From: Tetracentron sinense | Lineage: Eukaryota > Streptophyta > Magnoliopsida > Trochodendrales > Trochodendraceae | DNA length: 64,000 nt | Assembly (NCBI GenBank): GCA_015143295.1 | Contig: CM026557.1 | Coordinates: forward strand, 22,477,760 to 22,541,759 | Direction of reading: 5' to 3' | Part shown: positions 53,832 to 64,000 of the stretch, piece by piece | Numbering within the stretch: the first letter of the stretch is position 1 | Layout: each line of letters opens with the position of its first letter | Notes under the pieces: model-generated | Seen by the model: only the letters and a program-made list of their open reading frames with translations | Told to the model about the DNA's origin: nothing | Database searches by the model: none | Position numbers and translations under genes: made by a program

Positions 53832-54792
53832 GAAATTTCAGGAAAATATTTTCACGAAATTTTTGGGGTTACTCCTTATGAAATTCCGGCTTCTCGATTG
53901 GATTTATTGAAGGTTTCTTTGCTATTATATATTTTTCCCTTTTTAATCTATATACTGTTTCATTAGTTTTTGTCTTTGATCTTCACTATCTTTTTTTTTT
54001 GCATGAGTTGTTTATATTTAAACATGGATCTGTAAATTTCTGGCCGGAACAGCCGATTCTAAGAAGTTGCAGGTTATTGATCGTGCTATTTGAGATCATT
54101 GCCGCTTAGTACTGTGTTTTTCAGTTAATTTTGTTGATATCCCAATATTTCTAGGGTTTCCCTTCTTCAAACGCTTCAAGTTCAGATATTTATTCGAAAT
54201 CAATCAACCATGGTGCATGGATCATAGAAAGAGCACTGTATGAGTTTTTAGAATCATAGTCTCCAAGGATTATGGGGGAATGATATCATCCTACTTATGC
54301 CTTTCTGACTTAGCATTTGGCAAGTTTAGAATAGAGCTTATTTGACTTATTCTATAAAAAAAATAAGATTTTTTTTTATTGAACACAACCCCACAAGGTG
54401 TTACTTAGTACTTAGGGGTCACTGCTGAAACTGATATATCTTTGATCTAGTAGTTTGGTTTCAACAGTTGTCACAACCCATTCTGTAATGAGAATATTTC
54501 CATAACTCAAACCTCACACACTCGGTGGCCACCAAGAAACCAACTCTATTTCTTTATTTTTTGAGTTCCTCTTTCTCTTCGAGAGAAATGATGATGAGAT
54601 CAGAGAGAATGAGAGGAAAAAAATGAATAATTGAGAAATGCCAAACCCAAGCTTACTTTGGATTGGGTTCAGGTGAAGGTTTCAAAAAGCCAACTTCTAT
54701 AAATACATTATAATATATGTAATTATATCATTGTGAACATTAGATTCCAAGTTTCTTATATCATTTTGAATTTTTACCCAGCTAACTAGAAG
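53832..54792 (+). other. CACTA interior: possible second captured exon, then leader intron end
   Basis: Immediately next to the sHSP fragment the plus strand reads FHEIFGVTPYEIPASRLDLL and then a donor AAG|GTTTCT at about 53910. It may be an exon of another captured gene, but I do not recognise it. The remainder is AT-rich and ends with an acceptor TTTTTACCCAG at 54780-54781, 11 bases before the TNP2 start codon. Confidence 0.35.
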
Positions 54793-57700
54793 ATGTCTTC
54801 TTCGACCCCCCCAAGTAAGGAGTGGATGACAGCACCGAGGATGTCTTTTGAATACCTTGAAGGTGTTGCATCATTCCTATCATTCGCAAAACAGAATTGT
54901 AAGGGTGTTGATTGGCATTGTTGTCCTTGTGTTAAATGTCGTAATCTGCAAGGGAAGAAAACCCTAGAAGTTATCTCAGAGCATTTAATATGTGATGGTA
55001 TAGATAAGTCGTACACAAGGTGGATCAACCATGGAGAACCATTTCTGATAAATCATGATAATGTTGGGGTTCCTAGTACGTCGACTAGCAATCAACATGA
55101 AGATTTGTACCCAAGAATGACAGATATGTTGAATAACACATTTGGACGTGTTAGTCCCGATGACATGGATACATGCCTAAATGAAGTTCATGATAAAGAT
55201 GACGGTCAAGCTTCAGGTGATTCACAGGAGGATATTCAGTTCAAGAAGTTAATGGAGGATGCGATGCAACCCCTATATCCCTCGTGTCGAGGTGAGCACA
55301 CAAAATTATCATTCACTGTTCAGTTGTTGAGCATGAAAGCTAGACATCAGTGGTCTAATAATAGCTTCACAGAGCTATTAGAAACGATCAAAAAGATTTT
55401 ACCAGATGAGAACACTTTGCCGGATAGTACCTACACTGCGAAGAAGTTGATCAAGTCTTTGCGTATGGACTACCAGATTATCCATGCATGTCGTAATGAT
55501 TGCATACTATACTGGAGAGAGCATGCTAGTAAGGATAGTTGTCCTACGTGTGGTGAAAGCAGATGGAAACCGGTGGACGACTCAAAGCCAAAGGCTAAAC
55601 CTTTACCGTGGAAGAAGCTAAGATATTTTCCATTGACACAGAGGTTGCAAAGAATGTACAGTGTACCATGGATTGCAGAGAGTATGAAATGGCATGCAAA
55701 TTCAGTTGAAAATGATAGCCACATGCGCCATCCGGTAGATTCTTCTTGTTGGAAATCATTAAATATTAGGTGGAGTGACTTTGCTGCTGAACCACGTAAT
55801 GTTCGGCTAGGCCTTGCAACAGATGGATTCAATCCTTTTGGGAACAAGAGTAACTCTTATAGTTGCTGGCCTGTTATGATTGTTCCTTACAATCTTCCCC
55901 CATCTTTATGCATGCGTAAGGAATTTACCATACTAACACTATTGATTCCTGGCCCAAATGGTCCAGGACATGACATTGATGTCTACTTGCAGCCATTGGT
56001 CGCAGAGTTGAATGAATTGTGGTCTACTGGAACCATAACATATGACTCTCACACTAAGAATAGGTTCATCATGAAAGCAATTTTGTTGTGGGCTATACAT
56101 GATTTTCCAGCGTACGGCCATCTTTCGGGTTGTAGGACCGCAGGAAAGTATGGTTGTCCTGTTTGCAGTGAAGGGACAGACTCAGTGTGGCTATCACATG
56201 GAAAAAAGTTTGCCTACATGGGTCATAGAAGATTCCTAGCAGATTTAAGTCATCATTTCAGGAGTCAAAAATCACAATTTAATGGGAAAGAAGAACTTAG
56301 GAAACATCCTCGCCGTTTGAGTGGGTTTGAAGTATTATGCAAAATGGAAGCTATTCAGACTAAGTTTGGAAAGGTAGCAGGAAAGAAGAGGAAGAAGTCC
56401 ACGACCGAGGAAAGCACTGCATGGTCAAAGAGATCAATCTTGTTTGACTTACCATACTGGAAGGTGCTTTATAAGATGTTTTATAATATTAATGTTTTGT
56501 GGAATATATCGCATTGATAATAACATATCTCGTTCATTTGTACAGGATTTGCATATTCGTCATAATTTGGATGTAATGCATGTGGAAAAAAATATTGCAG
56601 AGAATTTAATTGCAACAATTATGGACACGAAGGGTAAGACGAAAGATGATATTGAAGCCCGTAAGGACCTTAAGGCTATGAAGATAAGAAGAAATCTATG
56701 GCCGATTGAAAAAAATGACAAAGTATCTTTTCTAAAAGCTCCTTTTTCTTTGTCTCGAGTGGAGAAAGAGATAATTTGTAAAACTTTGCATAATTTGAAG
56801 GTTCCTATCGGATACAGTGCAAATTGGAAACATAATGTTAGTTTGCAGGATTTTCAACTTAAAGGCTTGAAGTCACATGATTATCACATCCTTCTACAAC
56901 AACTACTACCAGTGTTATTGATGCACGCATTCAAGAAACATAAGCCATTGCGTGCTGCTATTCGACAATTGTCAATATTTTTCAATATCCTATGTTCCAA
57001 GGTTATTGTCCGTATTGAGCTTTCGGAGATGAGAAAACGCATTGTTGAAACACTATGTGTGTTCGAAAAATACTTCCCGCCATCATTTTTTGTTTCCATG
57101 ACACACCTCGTTGTGCACTTGGCAGAGGAGGCACAGGTTTGCGGACCTGTTAGATATCGATGGATGTATCCTTTTGAGAGGTAAATTAAAATTATTTTGG
57201 ATTACATAGTTTTTTTAATTTAAAGGTATCGTATCAATAGTTGATTGATGTTATCGTTTACAGGATGATGAAAACATACAAACGATATGTAGTGAATCAA
57301 ACTTTTCCAGAGGGCTCTATTACAGAACAGTACCTCATGGAAGAATCAATGAGGTTCTGCATGGAGTACATGCCTAATGGTAGGGAAGGAAGCCATAAGC
57401 GGGGACGAAGGGCATTGAGAGATGATGAAGTTGAATTTGCCTATCCTATTGATAAAAAGGGAAAGGCCTACCGTCTCTCACATTTGCTTTACCAGCAAGC
57501 ACGCAGATGGGTTCTACAACAATGCCCTGAAAATGCTGAGTGGGAGAAGTAAGCAAAATTTGATATTTATATCTTTACAATTATTATTTTGATTTTAACA
57601 CACTTTAATACTTAATTTAAAGATCTATTATTTGCATTCACAGGAAGTATCAAACATACCTTCAATCACACATGTCTAGTGATAAAAGTCGAAGAGGCAA

Positions 57701-58361
57701 TCAACAAACAAAAAAAGCGATGGATTACATTCCTTGGTTACGACAACAACTAGAAAAAGAAAAAACATCTACCCTGAAGAGGCTTGCTGATGGTCCAGAC
57801 TTAAATGCCTTGTCATATAGTGCATATGCGGTAAATGGATATGTTTTTTGTACAGTGGAATGAGAAATGAGCATGACGACACAGAATAGTGGAGTCTCCA
57901 TAAAGGCTGTTACTAGTTTCAGGGCAAGTGCCAAAGATAAGAACCTTGTGGAAGAAGAAGTCACTTATTATGGCATCATCAAACAAATTCTTGAATTGAA
58001 TTACTATGATTTCAAAGAAGTAGTATTCTTTTGTGATTGGGTGCGTATAGAAGATAAATCAAATGGATGTTATGTTGATCCAGAAACAAACTTGATCTTT
58101 GCTAACCTGGGGAGGTTCAGAAGAAATTTAAAGGAAGATGATGAGCCGTTTATTCTTGCATCTCAAGCCACTCAGGTCTTTTATTGCAAGGATCACACTA
58201 GGGATAATTGGTATGTTGTCTTAGATGCTCCAAAGAGATTACATCGAGATGTGGATGCTTATGAAGATCCCTTAGTGTTTGAAGCAAGAATGAAAGCAGA
58301 TAGTTTAACATCTGCATTAGTCGCTGATATAGTTGAAGATGATGAAAATGAATGTATTTAG
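54793..58361 (+). pseudogene. CACTA TNP2-type transposase gene with one premature stop
   Basis: Four exons fit in frame: 54793-56463, 56546-57180, 57264-57548 and 57644-58361, all with GT...AG introns. Exon 1 codes for the transposase-associated domain (about residues 1-82, with C46/C49 and H64) and the tnp2 catalytic domain. The presumed catalytic aspartates are D344 (LATDGFNPFG) and D394/D396 (GHDIDVYLQP), with zinc-type cysteines at SCPTCG and GCPVCSE. Exon 2 continues with DLHIRHNLDVMHVEKN and the DUF4218 region ending MYPFER. Exon 3 starts MMKTYKRYV. Exon 4 holds DUF4216 (TTQNSGVSIKAV, EVTYYGIIKQI, CDWVRIED). A TGA at 57861-57863, after 936 codons, interrupts it; the family usually has Arg here (CGA to TGA). 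The frame then stays open to 58361. It cuts and pastes the element when intact. Acting alone, this copy would give a product lacking DUF4216. Confidence 0.9.
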
Positions 58362-58638
58362 CATGTACTTGCTTGCTTATTTTGAATGTAAACATCTTTG
58401 ACATGAATTATCAATGGAATAAGATTATTTACTGAATGTTCTTTGTGTTTCTTTATGTACTTGCTTGCTCACAATGGGAACTTATAAGTTTGTTCCTCTA
58501 TCATTCATGTACGTGGATTTTCTGCATTTTTTGTAGCATTTAATTATTAATCTCATTTCTTTATGTACTTGCTTACTTGTTGGATAATTATAAGTTCGTT
58601 CCCATTTTATATTAGTTTTGTTATAAAAAATTGCAGAA

Positions 58639-60087
58639 ATGAGCCAAGAGCAATCAAGTGGGTCTGAACCTAGTGGGTCTCAACCTAGTGGGTCTGAACC
58701 TAGTGGGTCTGGACAAAGTGGTGAGTTTATTACATTCATTTGCTTAATATTTGTTATTAATTGTTACCTAATAATATATTTTTTGTGTAGATGAACGTCG
58801 CTTAGCCGAATTTAATGAAGATGGGCAGTTCATTGGTGAGACAAAGTTTTCGACATTTGTGGGGAAGGTCACGAGGACACATTGTCCACCTATATACACT
58901 AGTTGGGTTGTAGTTCCAGATGAAATCAAGGAGCTTATTTGGACTCTTGTCATGGTGAGTGCATGTGATTGTTATTATAATTTATTTTCATTTTATATTG
59001 ACAAATATGATTTATCTTCTAATGTTGATCACAGTCCCAGTATAATGTTCCAATCATACATAAAGATGCAGAATTGAAGTCTGCCAACTCCACCTGGAGG
59101 AATTGGAAACACGAGCTCCACCTACATTACGACAAATTCGAAACGGATGCCGAACGAAAAAGAAATCCACATCATCAGGTGAGGAGTGAAGATTGGGAGA
59201 AATTTGTTGATATGTGTTCAACAGATGAAGTCAAGGCTCGTCGGGCAAAGGGCAAGTATTCTAGGGAGCAGATGAAGAGCCCGCACACGTCTGGTAGACG
59301 AGGAGCAGCGAGAACTGCCGAGGATCTGGTAATAATATGATGTGAATGCTTGATTATTATTAATTATTACTTTATGGTAATATTATGATGGCAAAGATGC
59401 TGTGAGGAGCTTTAATCATTAAATAAGATGTTAATGCTTGCTTATTTAATTGTATATTTTCTTTTACAGAAAAGAAAGAGCTCTAGTGGTACAGTGTCAA
59501 GAACAGAAGTATATGTGGCCACCCATACAAAGATAGATGGGACTTGCCCTTATCCTGTCACAAGCCAACAAATAGTGAGAATAAAAACTCTAGTTTTTTA
59601 TTTTATTTTATTTTATCAATAAGCAATTAATATAAGTTTTTCTAACTAATTCTATTTTTTGTAGGATGAAATAAGACAAATTATTAGCATGGATCCATCA
59701 CTAGGACATGTGGATTTAGATAATGACCCTGTTGCACAGGTATGTGATTCCTTTCTCTCTTCTTGTATTGTATTCCTTCTGCTGAAATTCCTCATTTAAT
59801 GTTAATTTTTGTTATGTTATCAGGTATGTGGTCGTGATGGAAGGGGGCGTGTACGAGGATTGGGTAGTGGTGTGTCTAAGACCACTATTCGTGTGTCAGC
59901 TCCTTACAAGGAGGCTATTAAACGGGGGAAGAAAGAATCTAAAAGCCTTGAGGCAAAAGTTGAGGCCCTTAGCAAACGACTTTCAATTTTTGAAGAGAAT
60001 ATGAAGGGGCATTCATCTTCCGAGTTTTCTACTCATGGGGCACATATGCCAGATTCCTCAGAGTTTTGTAGTACTTCCCAGGTATAA
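58639..60087 (+). CDS. CACTA TNPA-like protein (Ptta/En/Spm, Transposase_24 type), six exons
   Basis: Exons 58639-58720, 58791-58954, 59035-59328, 59470-59574, 59665-59739 and 59824-60087, all with GT...AG borders, join in frame to 327 aa with no stops. Order: an N-terminal Ser/Gly/Pro repeat (GSEPSGSQPSGSEPSGSG), a middle block (HCPPIYTSWVVVPDEIKELI), the core with WRNWKHELHLHY, WEKFVDMCST and KSPHTSGRRGAARTAED, then SRTEVYVATHTKIDGTCPYP, GRDGRGRVRGLGSGVSK, and a coiled-coil-like tail (KSLEAKVEALSKRLSIFEEN). This is the companion DNA-binding protein of CACTA elements, thought to bind subterminal repeats. An acceptor TTGCAG just before the ATG suggests a leader intron. The last frame may run on, since CAG|GTATAA at 60081-60082 is a possible donor. 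Confidence 0.88.
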
Positions 60088-60562
60088 ATTTTGAAACTAT
60101 TTATTACATTCGAATTTACAGATTATTATAAGTTTTTATTTTTTGTGATAAAGTTTGATCCGGAGCTCTGTTTCTGATAATTGGGTTTAGTCGTTTAGAT
60201 ACTATATTAATTAAAATCTTGATGAGTGAAAGCTCCCTGAAATCCAAGGAACCCCAATTCATGAAAGCCAACTAAATCTTGATATGAGATCAGGAGAAGC
60301 ATATCATGAGAGAAAATTGACTAACTAATTGACACCTGTGAACATTCCAATTAAAATCTAGTAGCAACACAAGATTTCGCTTCCCACACCAGAACTTTGC
60401 GTATGCAACACAAGATTTCGCTTCCCGCACCAAAACTTTGCATATTGACGACCAGATCTTAAGCTTGAGATCCACCTACGACATTTCTTCCAAAATCACT
60501 CTTTTAAAACACACCCATGAAGAAATAAAAGAGAAGTTAAGATGGAAAGAAACAAACCCAAC
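60088..60562. other. No gene seen; includes a 41-bp tandem duplication
   Basis: CAACACAAGATTTCGCTTCC and what follows is duplicated in tandem at 60365-60405 and 60406-60446 with four differences. Otherwise AT-rich. It may be the 3' part of the CACTA or flanking DNA. Confidence 0.5.
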
Positions 60563-60798
60563 CTGTTTAAGTTGCAGAAACCTTCATAGACAGCAAGAAC
60601 AGAATCGAACGCTTTGACAAATGAGAGAAGTGATGATTTCCCGTCTTGGTCAAGAATTTCTAGAGAGAAAAAAAACAAAACCCCACAAATTAAAATCACT
60701 AAATGATACTTCAATAGATCATAAACCCATAAATGATCTGTCCAAGTGGCTTTACCAGTGGTGTTGAGAAACCCAAAAATGATCTGTGCAAGTGCCAT
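60563..60798 (-). pseudogene. Two-exon fragment of an unidentified gene
   Basis: On the minus strand an ATG at 60798 opens MALAQIIFGFLNTT to a donor (CACTG|GTAAAG, exon end 60756). After a 96-bp intron with acceptor CTCTCTAG, exon 2 (60659-60563) continues in frame with EILDQDGKSSLLSFVKAFDS and VLAVYEGFCNLNR to a second donor (AACAG|GTTGGG). Both splice junctions keep the frame, and the peptide looks like real globular protein. I do not recognise the family, and no further exon was seen. It may be the start of a host gene truncated by, or captured at the edge of, the CACTA element. Confidence 0.5.
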
Positions 60799-62006
60799 GA
60801 TGGAGGTTGACGGCGTAATATTATAAGGGTGTATGCCTATGCCAAATCTCCGGACCCATCATCAAATTGGTAAGTCCGTCTTAGCATCAAAACAATCTTA
60901 TCTTATAATTGGGAGAACACCATCATCAAATTGGTTTCAAAAGAACTCATTGAAATGGTCAATAAGACCACTATAGTTGGGAGACCCACGCTATCCTTGC
61001 GGATATCCGGATGCTGAAATCAAAATGTGGATCTCTTCTTTTTATGCTTCTCCAGTCAACAGACTAATCCTGAGGTACACCAACTGACCCAGAAAGTTCT
61101 ATCCGTTAGCATTACTTCAACCTATAATTTCGAGTTTAACTTCATTTCAGGCCTTTCTAATACCTGTTATGTAAATCCTCTTCTATAGTAATGCATATCT
61201 CTTCAACCCAAAAAAAAGAAAAAAAGCTACCGGACACGGCTTGCAACCTTAGAGGACATTAAGGTTAGAACTTTGACGAGGACACTTGTCGGTCTTGTCC
61301 AACTACCAGTCAAATGCGAACGGGGGTTAGTTGGGTGCTCTAAGAGTCCTGGACACCCTGTTAAAAAAGGGAAAAATGGTGGTGGGCCTCTTGATCTCCA
61401 AATGAAGACTCGAAAAAGAGTAATCAATCCCCAAAGAGGATACATCTTACAGTTGGAGTTGGAGCAAACCAGGAAATGTTGTGCCCATCATTTGGAGGGA
61501 GGAACTCTTAATGGTTTGGGAAAATGACCCACTCACCCTAGACATTTTGGACCCAGTGTGGCCAGCACTATGTTGTAAACCTGAATAACTCCCTCTTGTG
61601 AGCTGATTGTTTATTGCTGAACCTGATAATTCCCTCTTGTGAACTAATTGTCAGAAATTATAAGGCACTGCATCCAAGTCCTCATTCAACCCTCTTGTTT
61701 GATTTGTAAAATAGTATTAGTTATTCTGCCCTTACATATATATATATATATAATACTTAACAAAGATCAAGCGCAAGGAAAAGAAGTAGTATAACCTGGA
61801 TCTTAAATTTAAACACATGACTTTGTTTCTTACCAATATATATGTGTGCGTGTGTCTATATATATATACATGCAAAAAGGATAATAAAAACTGTGATTCT
61901 AGAATAAGGTAATCAAAGATTTCATATTCAATTTTTAGAAAATTCATGAAATTTCACAGCATTTGGTGTAGTAATGAATTTTCGGAAGGATGGAGGTTGA
62001 CGGCGT
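60799..62006. other. Stretch bounded by an 18-bp direct repeat, no gene seen
   Basis: GATGGAGGTTGACGGCGT occurs at 60799-60816, directly against the start codon of the fragment at 60563-60798, and again at 61989-62006. Between them are A-rich and (TA)n stretches (61737-61752, A-run 61207-61226) and short ORFs without motifs. It could be an insertion with a long target duplication or a duplicated leader. Confidence 0.4.
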
Positions 62007-64000
62007 CAATCTCACATGAGCATGAGGTGGATGTTTAGGGACACATGGCGCCATTTGGTATGGGGCACACAAGATCTGTGTGCAAGGTTGCACACACAAA
62101 ATGGTCTCCAAATGGACACATTTCCAAGAGTTGGGACCTATGAAGGACAGATGAATGGATTTCCAAGGGTTAAGGCCAACGCATGTCCAAGTGTCAAAGA
62201 AGAAACATTTCCAAGGATGGGGAAGACAATTTATGGGGTTGGGATAGATGCATTTTCAAGGATAGGAGATTTCCCGGGTTGGCAAGGGACCTTAATTTCC
62301 TACAAGTAAGGTAGAGGAGCTGATAGAGTCCTAATATAAATTTATTTGTATTCAATTCTTCTGAACAGGTGGGGGTATTCCCACTGCTCATGGGTCAGCT
62401 TCTTCCCTCATGACTTTATTCTTTTTTTTAGCAATTGGTCCTTGTAACTTGGATCACTTGAATCAAATGTAATGAAAATGCCCCATTTTCTACGATTTGT
62501 GTCATTCTGTTCAGAAGAGCGGAGATGAAAGCCAGGGGCTTGGGTTGCTTGGACGAGTCTCTGAGTTTTAGTCCTCAGCCCGACTAGATTTGTGGCTGTT
62601 GCCCTAACTTTGCTAGAATTTAGAAGAAAAGATCTTCATCAAAAGATCAAATAGAAGTAGTTGAAAACTAATTGACATCTTATGTTAGTTGAAAACTAAT
62701 CCAAAATTGACTAACTTCGGAAAGATCTTCATCAAAAGATCAAGAATTATTCTCGATTGTTTTAATTGAATGTTCTAACTAATTGACACCTGAATCTCTC
62801 AAGTTATATCCTATCTATTTGTGTTCACATGGGGAATTACTTTCTTGTTCTTTTTTCCTTGCAATACTTGGTTAGTATCCCGGGTTCCAATTTTGCTAGA
62901 ATTTTTCCATTGTTGTGCATTATTTATTTGTGACTTACTCTGTGTAAATTTTCAGCTAGAAAAATTGTCTTAGATGATTTTTTTCTTGATTGCCGAATAT
63001 TACTGTTCTTAGCAATTTGTATGCGAAGAAGCTGGGTCATTATTGACCTTGTTCTAAAATTCACACACTCTATTTCTTACTCAAGAAAGAAAAGGAGATC
63101 TTCTTACCCCATTCATAGGAGTCATTTGGATGTAAAGAGACATTAATGCAATCTCGAGCATCCAATTGGCACAACCAGCAATATAGTACCTTCGTATCAT
63201 TTGAGTTTTCGTTCATGAACTAATGAGAAAACAAACAGCACATAAGATTTTTCCTTTAACTAATCCGCGAAAGTCATGTATTAGTTAAATCTCTATTTTT
63301 TATTATTACACAATGGCCATCCTAACCCTATCTGGTATTTTTGAATATGTTTAGACATTTTTAGGTAGTGTCGATTTCGATTGGTTTTGAGCAAGCTTGG
63401 GTAAATAGCTCGATTTACTTTGACTTGCTTACTGCACTCCCATTAATTCTGCTGTATTCAGCTTAGGTCCGCCTTAAAGTCAATTACAGTTATCTTCATC
63501 CCTGACTTCTTCATCTTTCAAATTCCAGAAGTGTCCATTAATCAGCCTCTTTTCTTCTTATCCTATTTCTCTTTACAACTTTTCTTTTTAAACTTACAGC
63601 TCTCCTTTCAACTATTCAAATTACACCACCTTGAGTGCCATTCTGTTTTCAAGTTAATTTAACTAATTTTCAGATTATTCTAATAATCAATTCCACATGA
63701 GAAGTGAGAATCCTAACTAGTGAAAGGGTCCTCCCAATTCAGGTTTTGTTCTTTCTGTAAATGGAAAATAGTTCTCTTAAAAGGGTATAACCAGCAAAAG
63801 GAGTAGCTCTCATCAATGCTTCCATACAGCATTTAGTTACTAAAGATGGAACACCCAACAGTCAGTTCTTGCCAACTTGATAGATTTGGTTTTCGACCAT
63901 GCTGCAGCTCACTCGTAACTATATCATGGACCTCATCATATCGAGTAAAGTTCTATTACAATGCTCCTCCATCCTCAGTGCCATTCTGTTGGGAGTGTAA
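62007..64000. other. Intergenic DNA to the window end, no gene seen
   Basis: Repeated TTTCCAAG(A/G)(G/A)T(T/G) words at 62105-62270 and a phrase AGATCTTCATCAAAAGATCAA at 62630 and 62723 are the only structures noted. Splice-like sites near 62360-62420 and 63880-63960 are not backed by coding sequence. Confidence 0.4.

Larger units (their letters stand above)
51930..60087 (+). mobile_element. CACTA (En/Spm) transposon, 5' end and both transposase-type genes
   Basis: It begins CACTACGTGAAAATGAG, close to the canonical plant CACTA terminus, preceded by CTT (51927-51929), the expected length for a target triplet. Subterminal CGACGG/CCGTCG-type motifs follow in 51960-52060. The body contains a TNP2 (TNPD-like) gene and a TNPA-like (Ptta/En/Spm) gene in the usual order and orientation. 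No inverse terminus (TTTTCACGTAGTG) was found up to 64000, so the 3' end is truncated, diverged or beyond the window. The right limit given is the end of the last coding exon. Confidence 0.85.

Noticed and set aside
53784..53966. ORF that looks like a secreted protein with a Leu-rich signal peptide
   Set aside because: Its first part is the antisense of the sHSP fragment; the Leu run comes from Glu/Lys codons read in reverse.
61989..62006. Target-site duplication of a LINE between the 18-bp repeats
   Set aside because: No poly-A or poly-T run abuts either copy and no LINE sequence lies between, so it was kept only as an unexplained direct repeat.
63700..64000. Possible exons at the window end
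   Set aside because: No open frame with recognisable protein and no consistent pair of splice sites.
1..64000. tRNA or rRNA genes
   Set aside because: No tRNA A/B-box arrangement or rRNA core sequence was noticed on reading; only tRNA primer-binding-like sites of retroelements were found.

Overview
This window looks like nuclear DNA of a flowering plant. The evidence is one intact single-exon CC-NB-LRR resistance gene (37440-40214, minus), a class I KNOX homeobox fragment with its intron, a class I small heat-shock protein fragment, and a dense mix of plant transposons: Tat-type Ty3/gypsy, Copia, L1 and RTE LINEs, CACTA, hAT and PIF/Harbinger MITEs, and Helitrons. Composition is AT-rich and nothing points to a grass. 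The species cannot be fixed from the sequence, and no bacterial or organellar features were seen.

Layout. 0-8.4 kb: a Copia-like LTR and leader, a broken KNOX1 fragment, and L1 and RTE LINE relics. 8.4-22.3 kb: a decayed Tat-lineage gypsy element. Its gag, protease, RNase H, second RNase H and integrase pieces are readable, but the reverse transcriptase core is missing. A repeat-rich 3' UTR, an antisense ORF and a probable 3' LTR follow. The element has been invaded by a Copia LTR piece, a hAT MITE and a 2.7 kb solo LTR. 22.3-25.3 kb: Copia-like and unassigned remnants. 25.3-29.8 kb: the 5' part (LTR, primer-binding site, repeat-rich leader) of a related element on the minus strand, interrupted by a 2.5 kb solo LTR of the same family as the first one but opposite in orientation. 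30-36.2 kb: small foldback and tandem duplications, two Helitron-like elements in opposite orientation, and hAT MITEs.

37.4-40.2 kb holds the NLR gene, the only complete host gene found. 41.3-46.1 kb: three long copies of one hAT MITE family. One sits inside a PIF/Harbinger MITE, and one carries an array of about 180-bp units. 46.1-51.9 kb: AT-rich DNA with an AT-hook-coding fragment, a GATACATT-rich tract and a probable Tat LTR start. 51.9-60.1 kb: a CACTA (En/Spm) element with a 5' terminal repeat, an antisense heat-shock fragment, a four-exon TNP2-type transposase gene with one premature TGA, and an intact six-exon TNPA-like gene. No 3' terminal repeat was found. 60.1-64 kb: a two-exon fragment of an unidentified gene and otherwise featureless DNA.

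The elements are nested, so relative ages can be read from who interrupts whom. I found no convincing new biological system. The most useful leads are the near-intact CACTA with a host-gene piece, the truncated KNOX copy, the Helitron pair, the hAT MITE family and its link to the Helitron tandem repeats, and the Tat antisense ORF. Exon-intron calls are by eye from splice sites and protein resemblance, without alignment tools.
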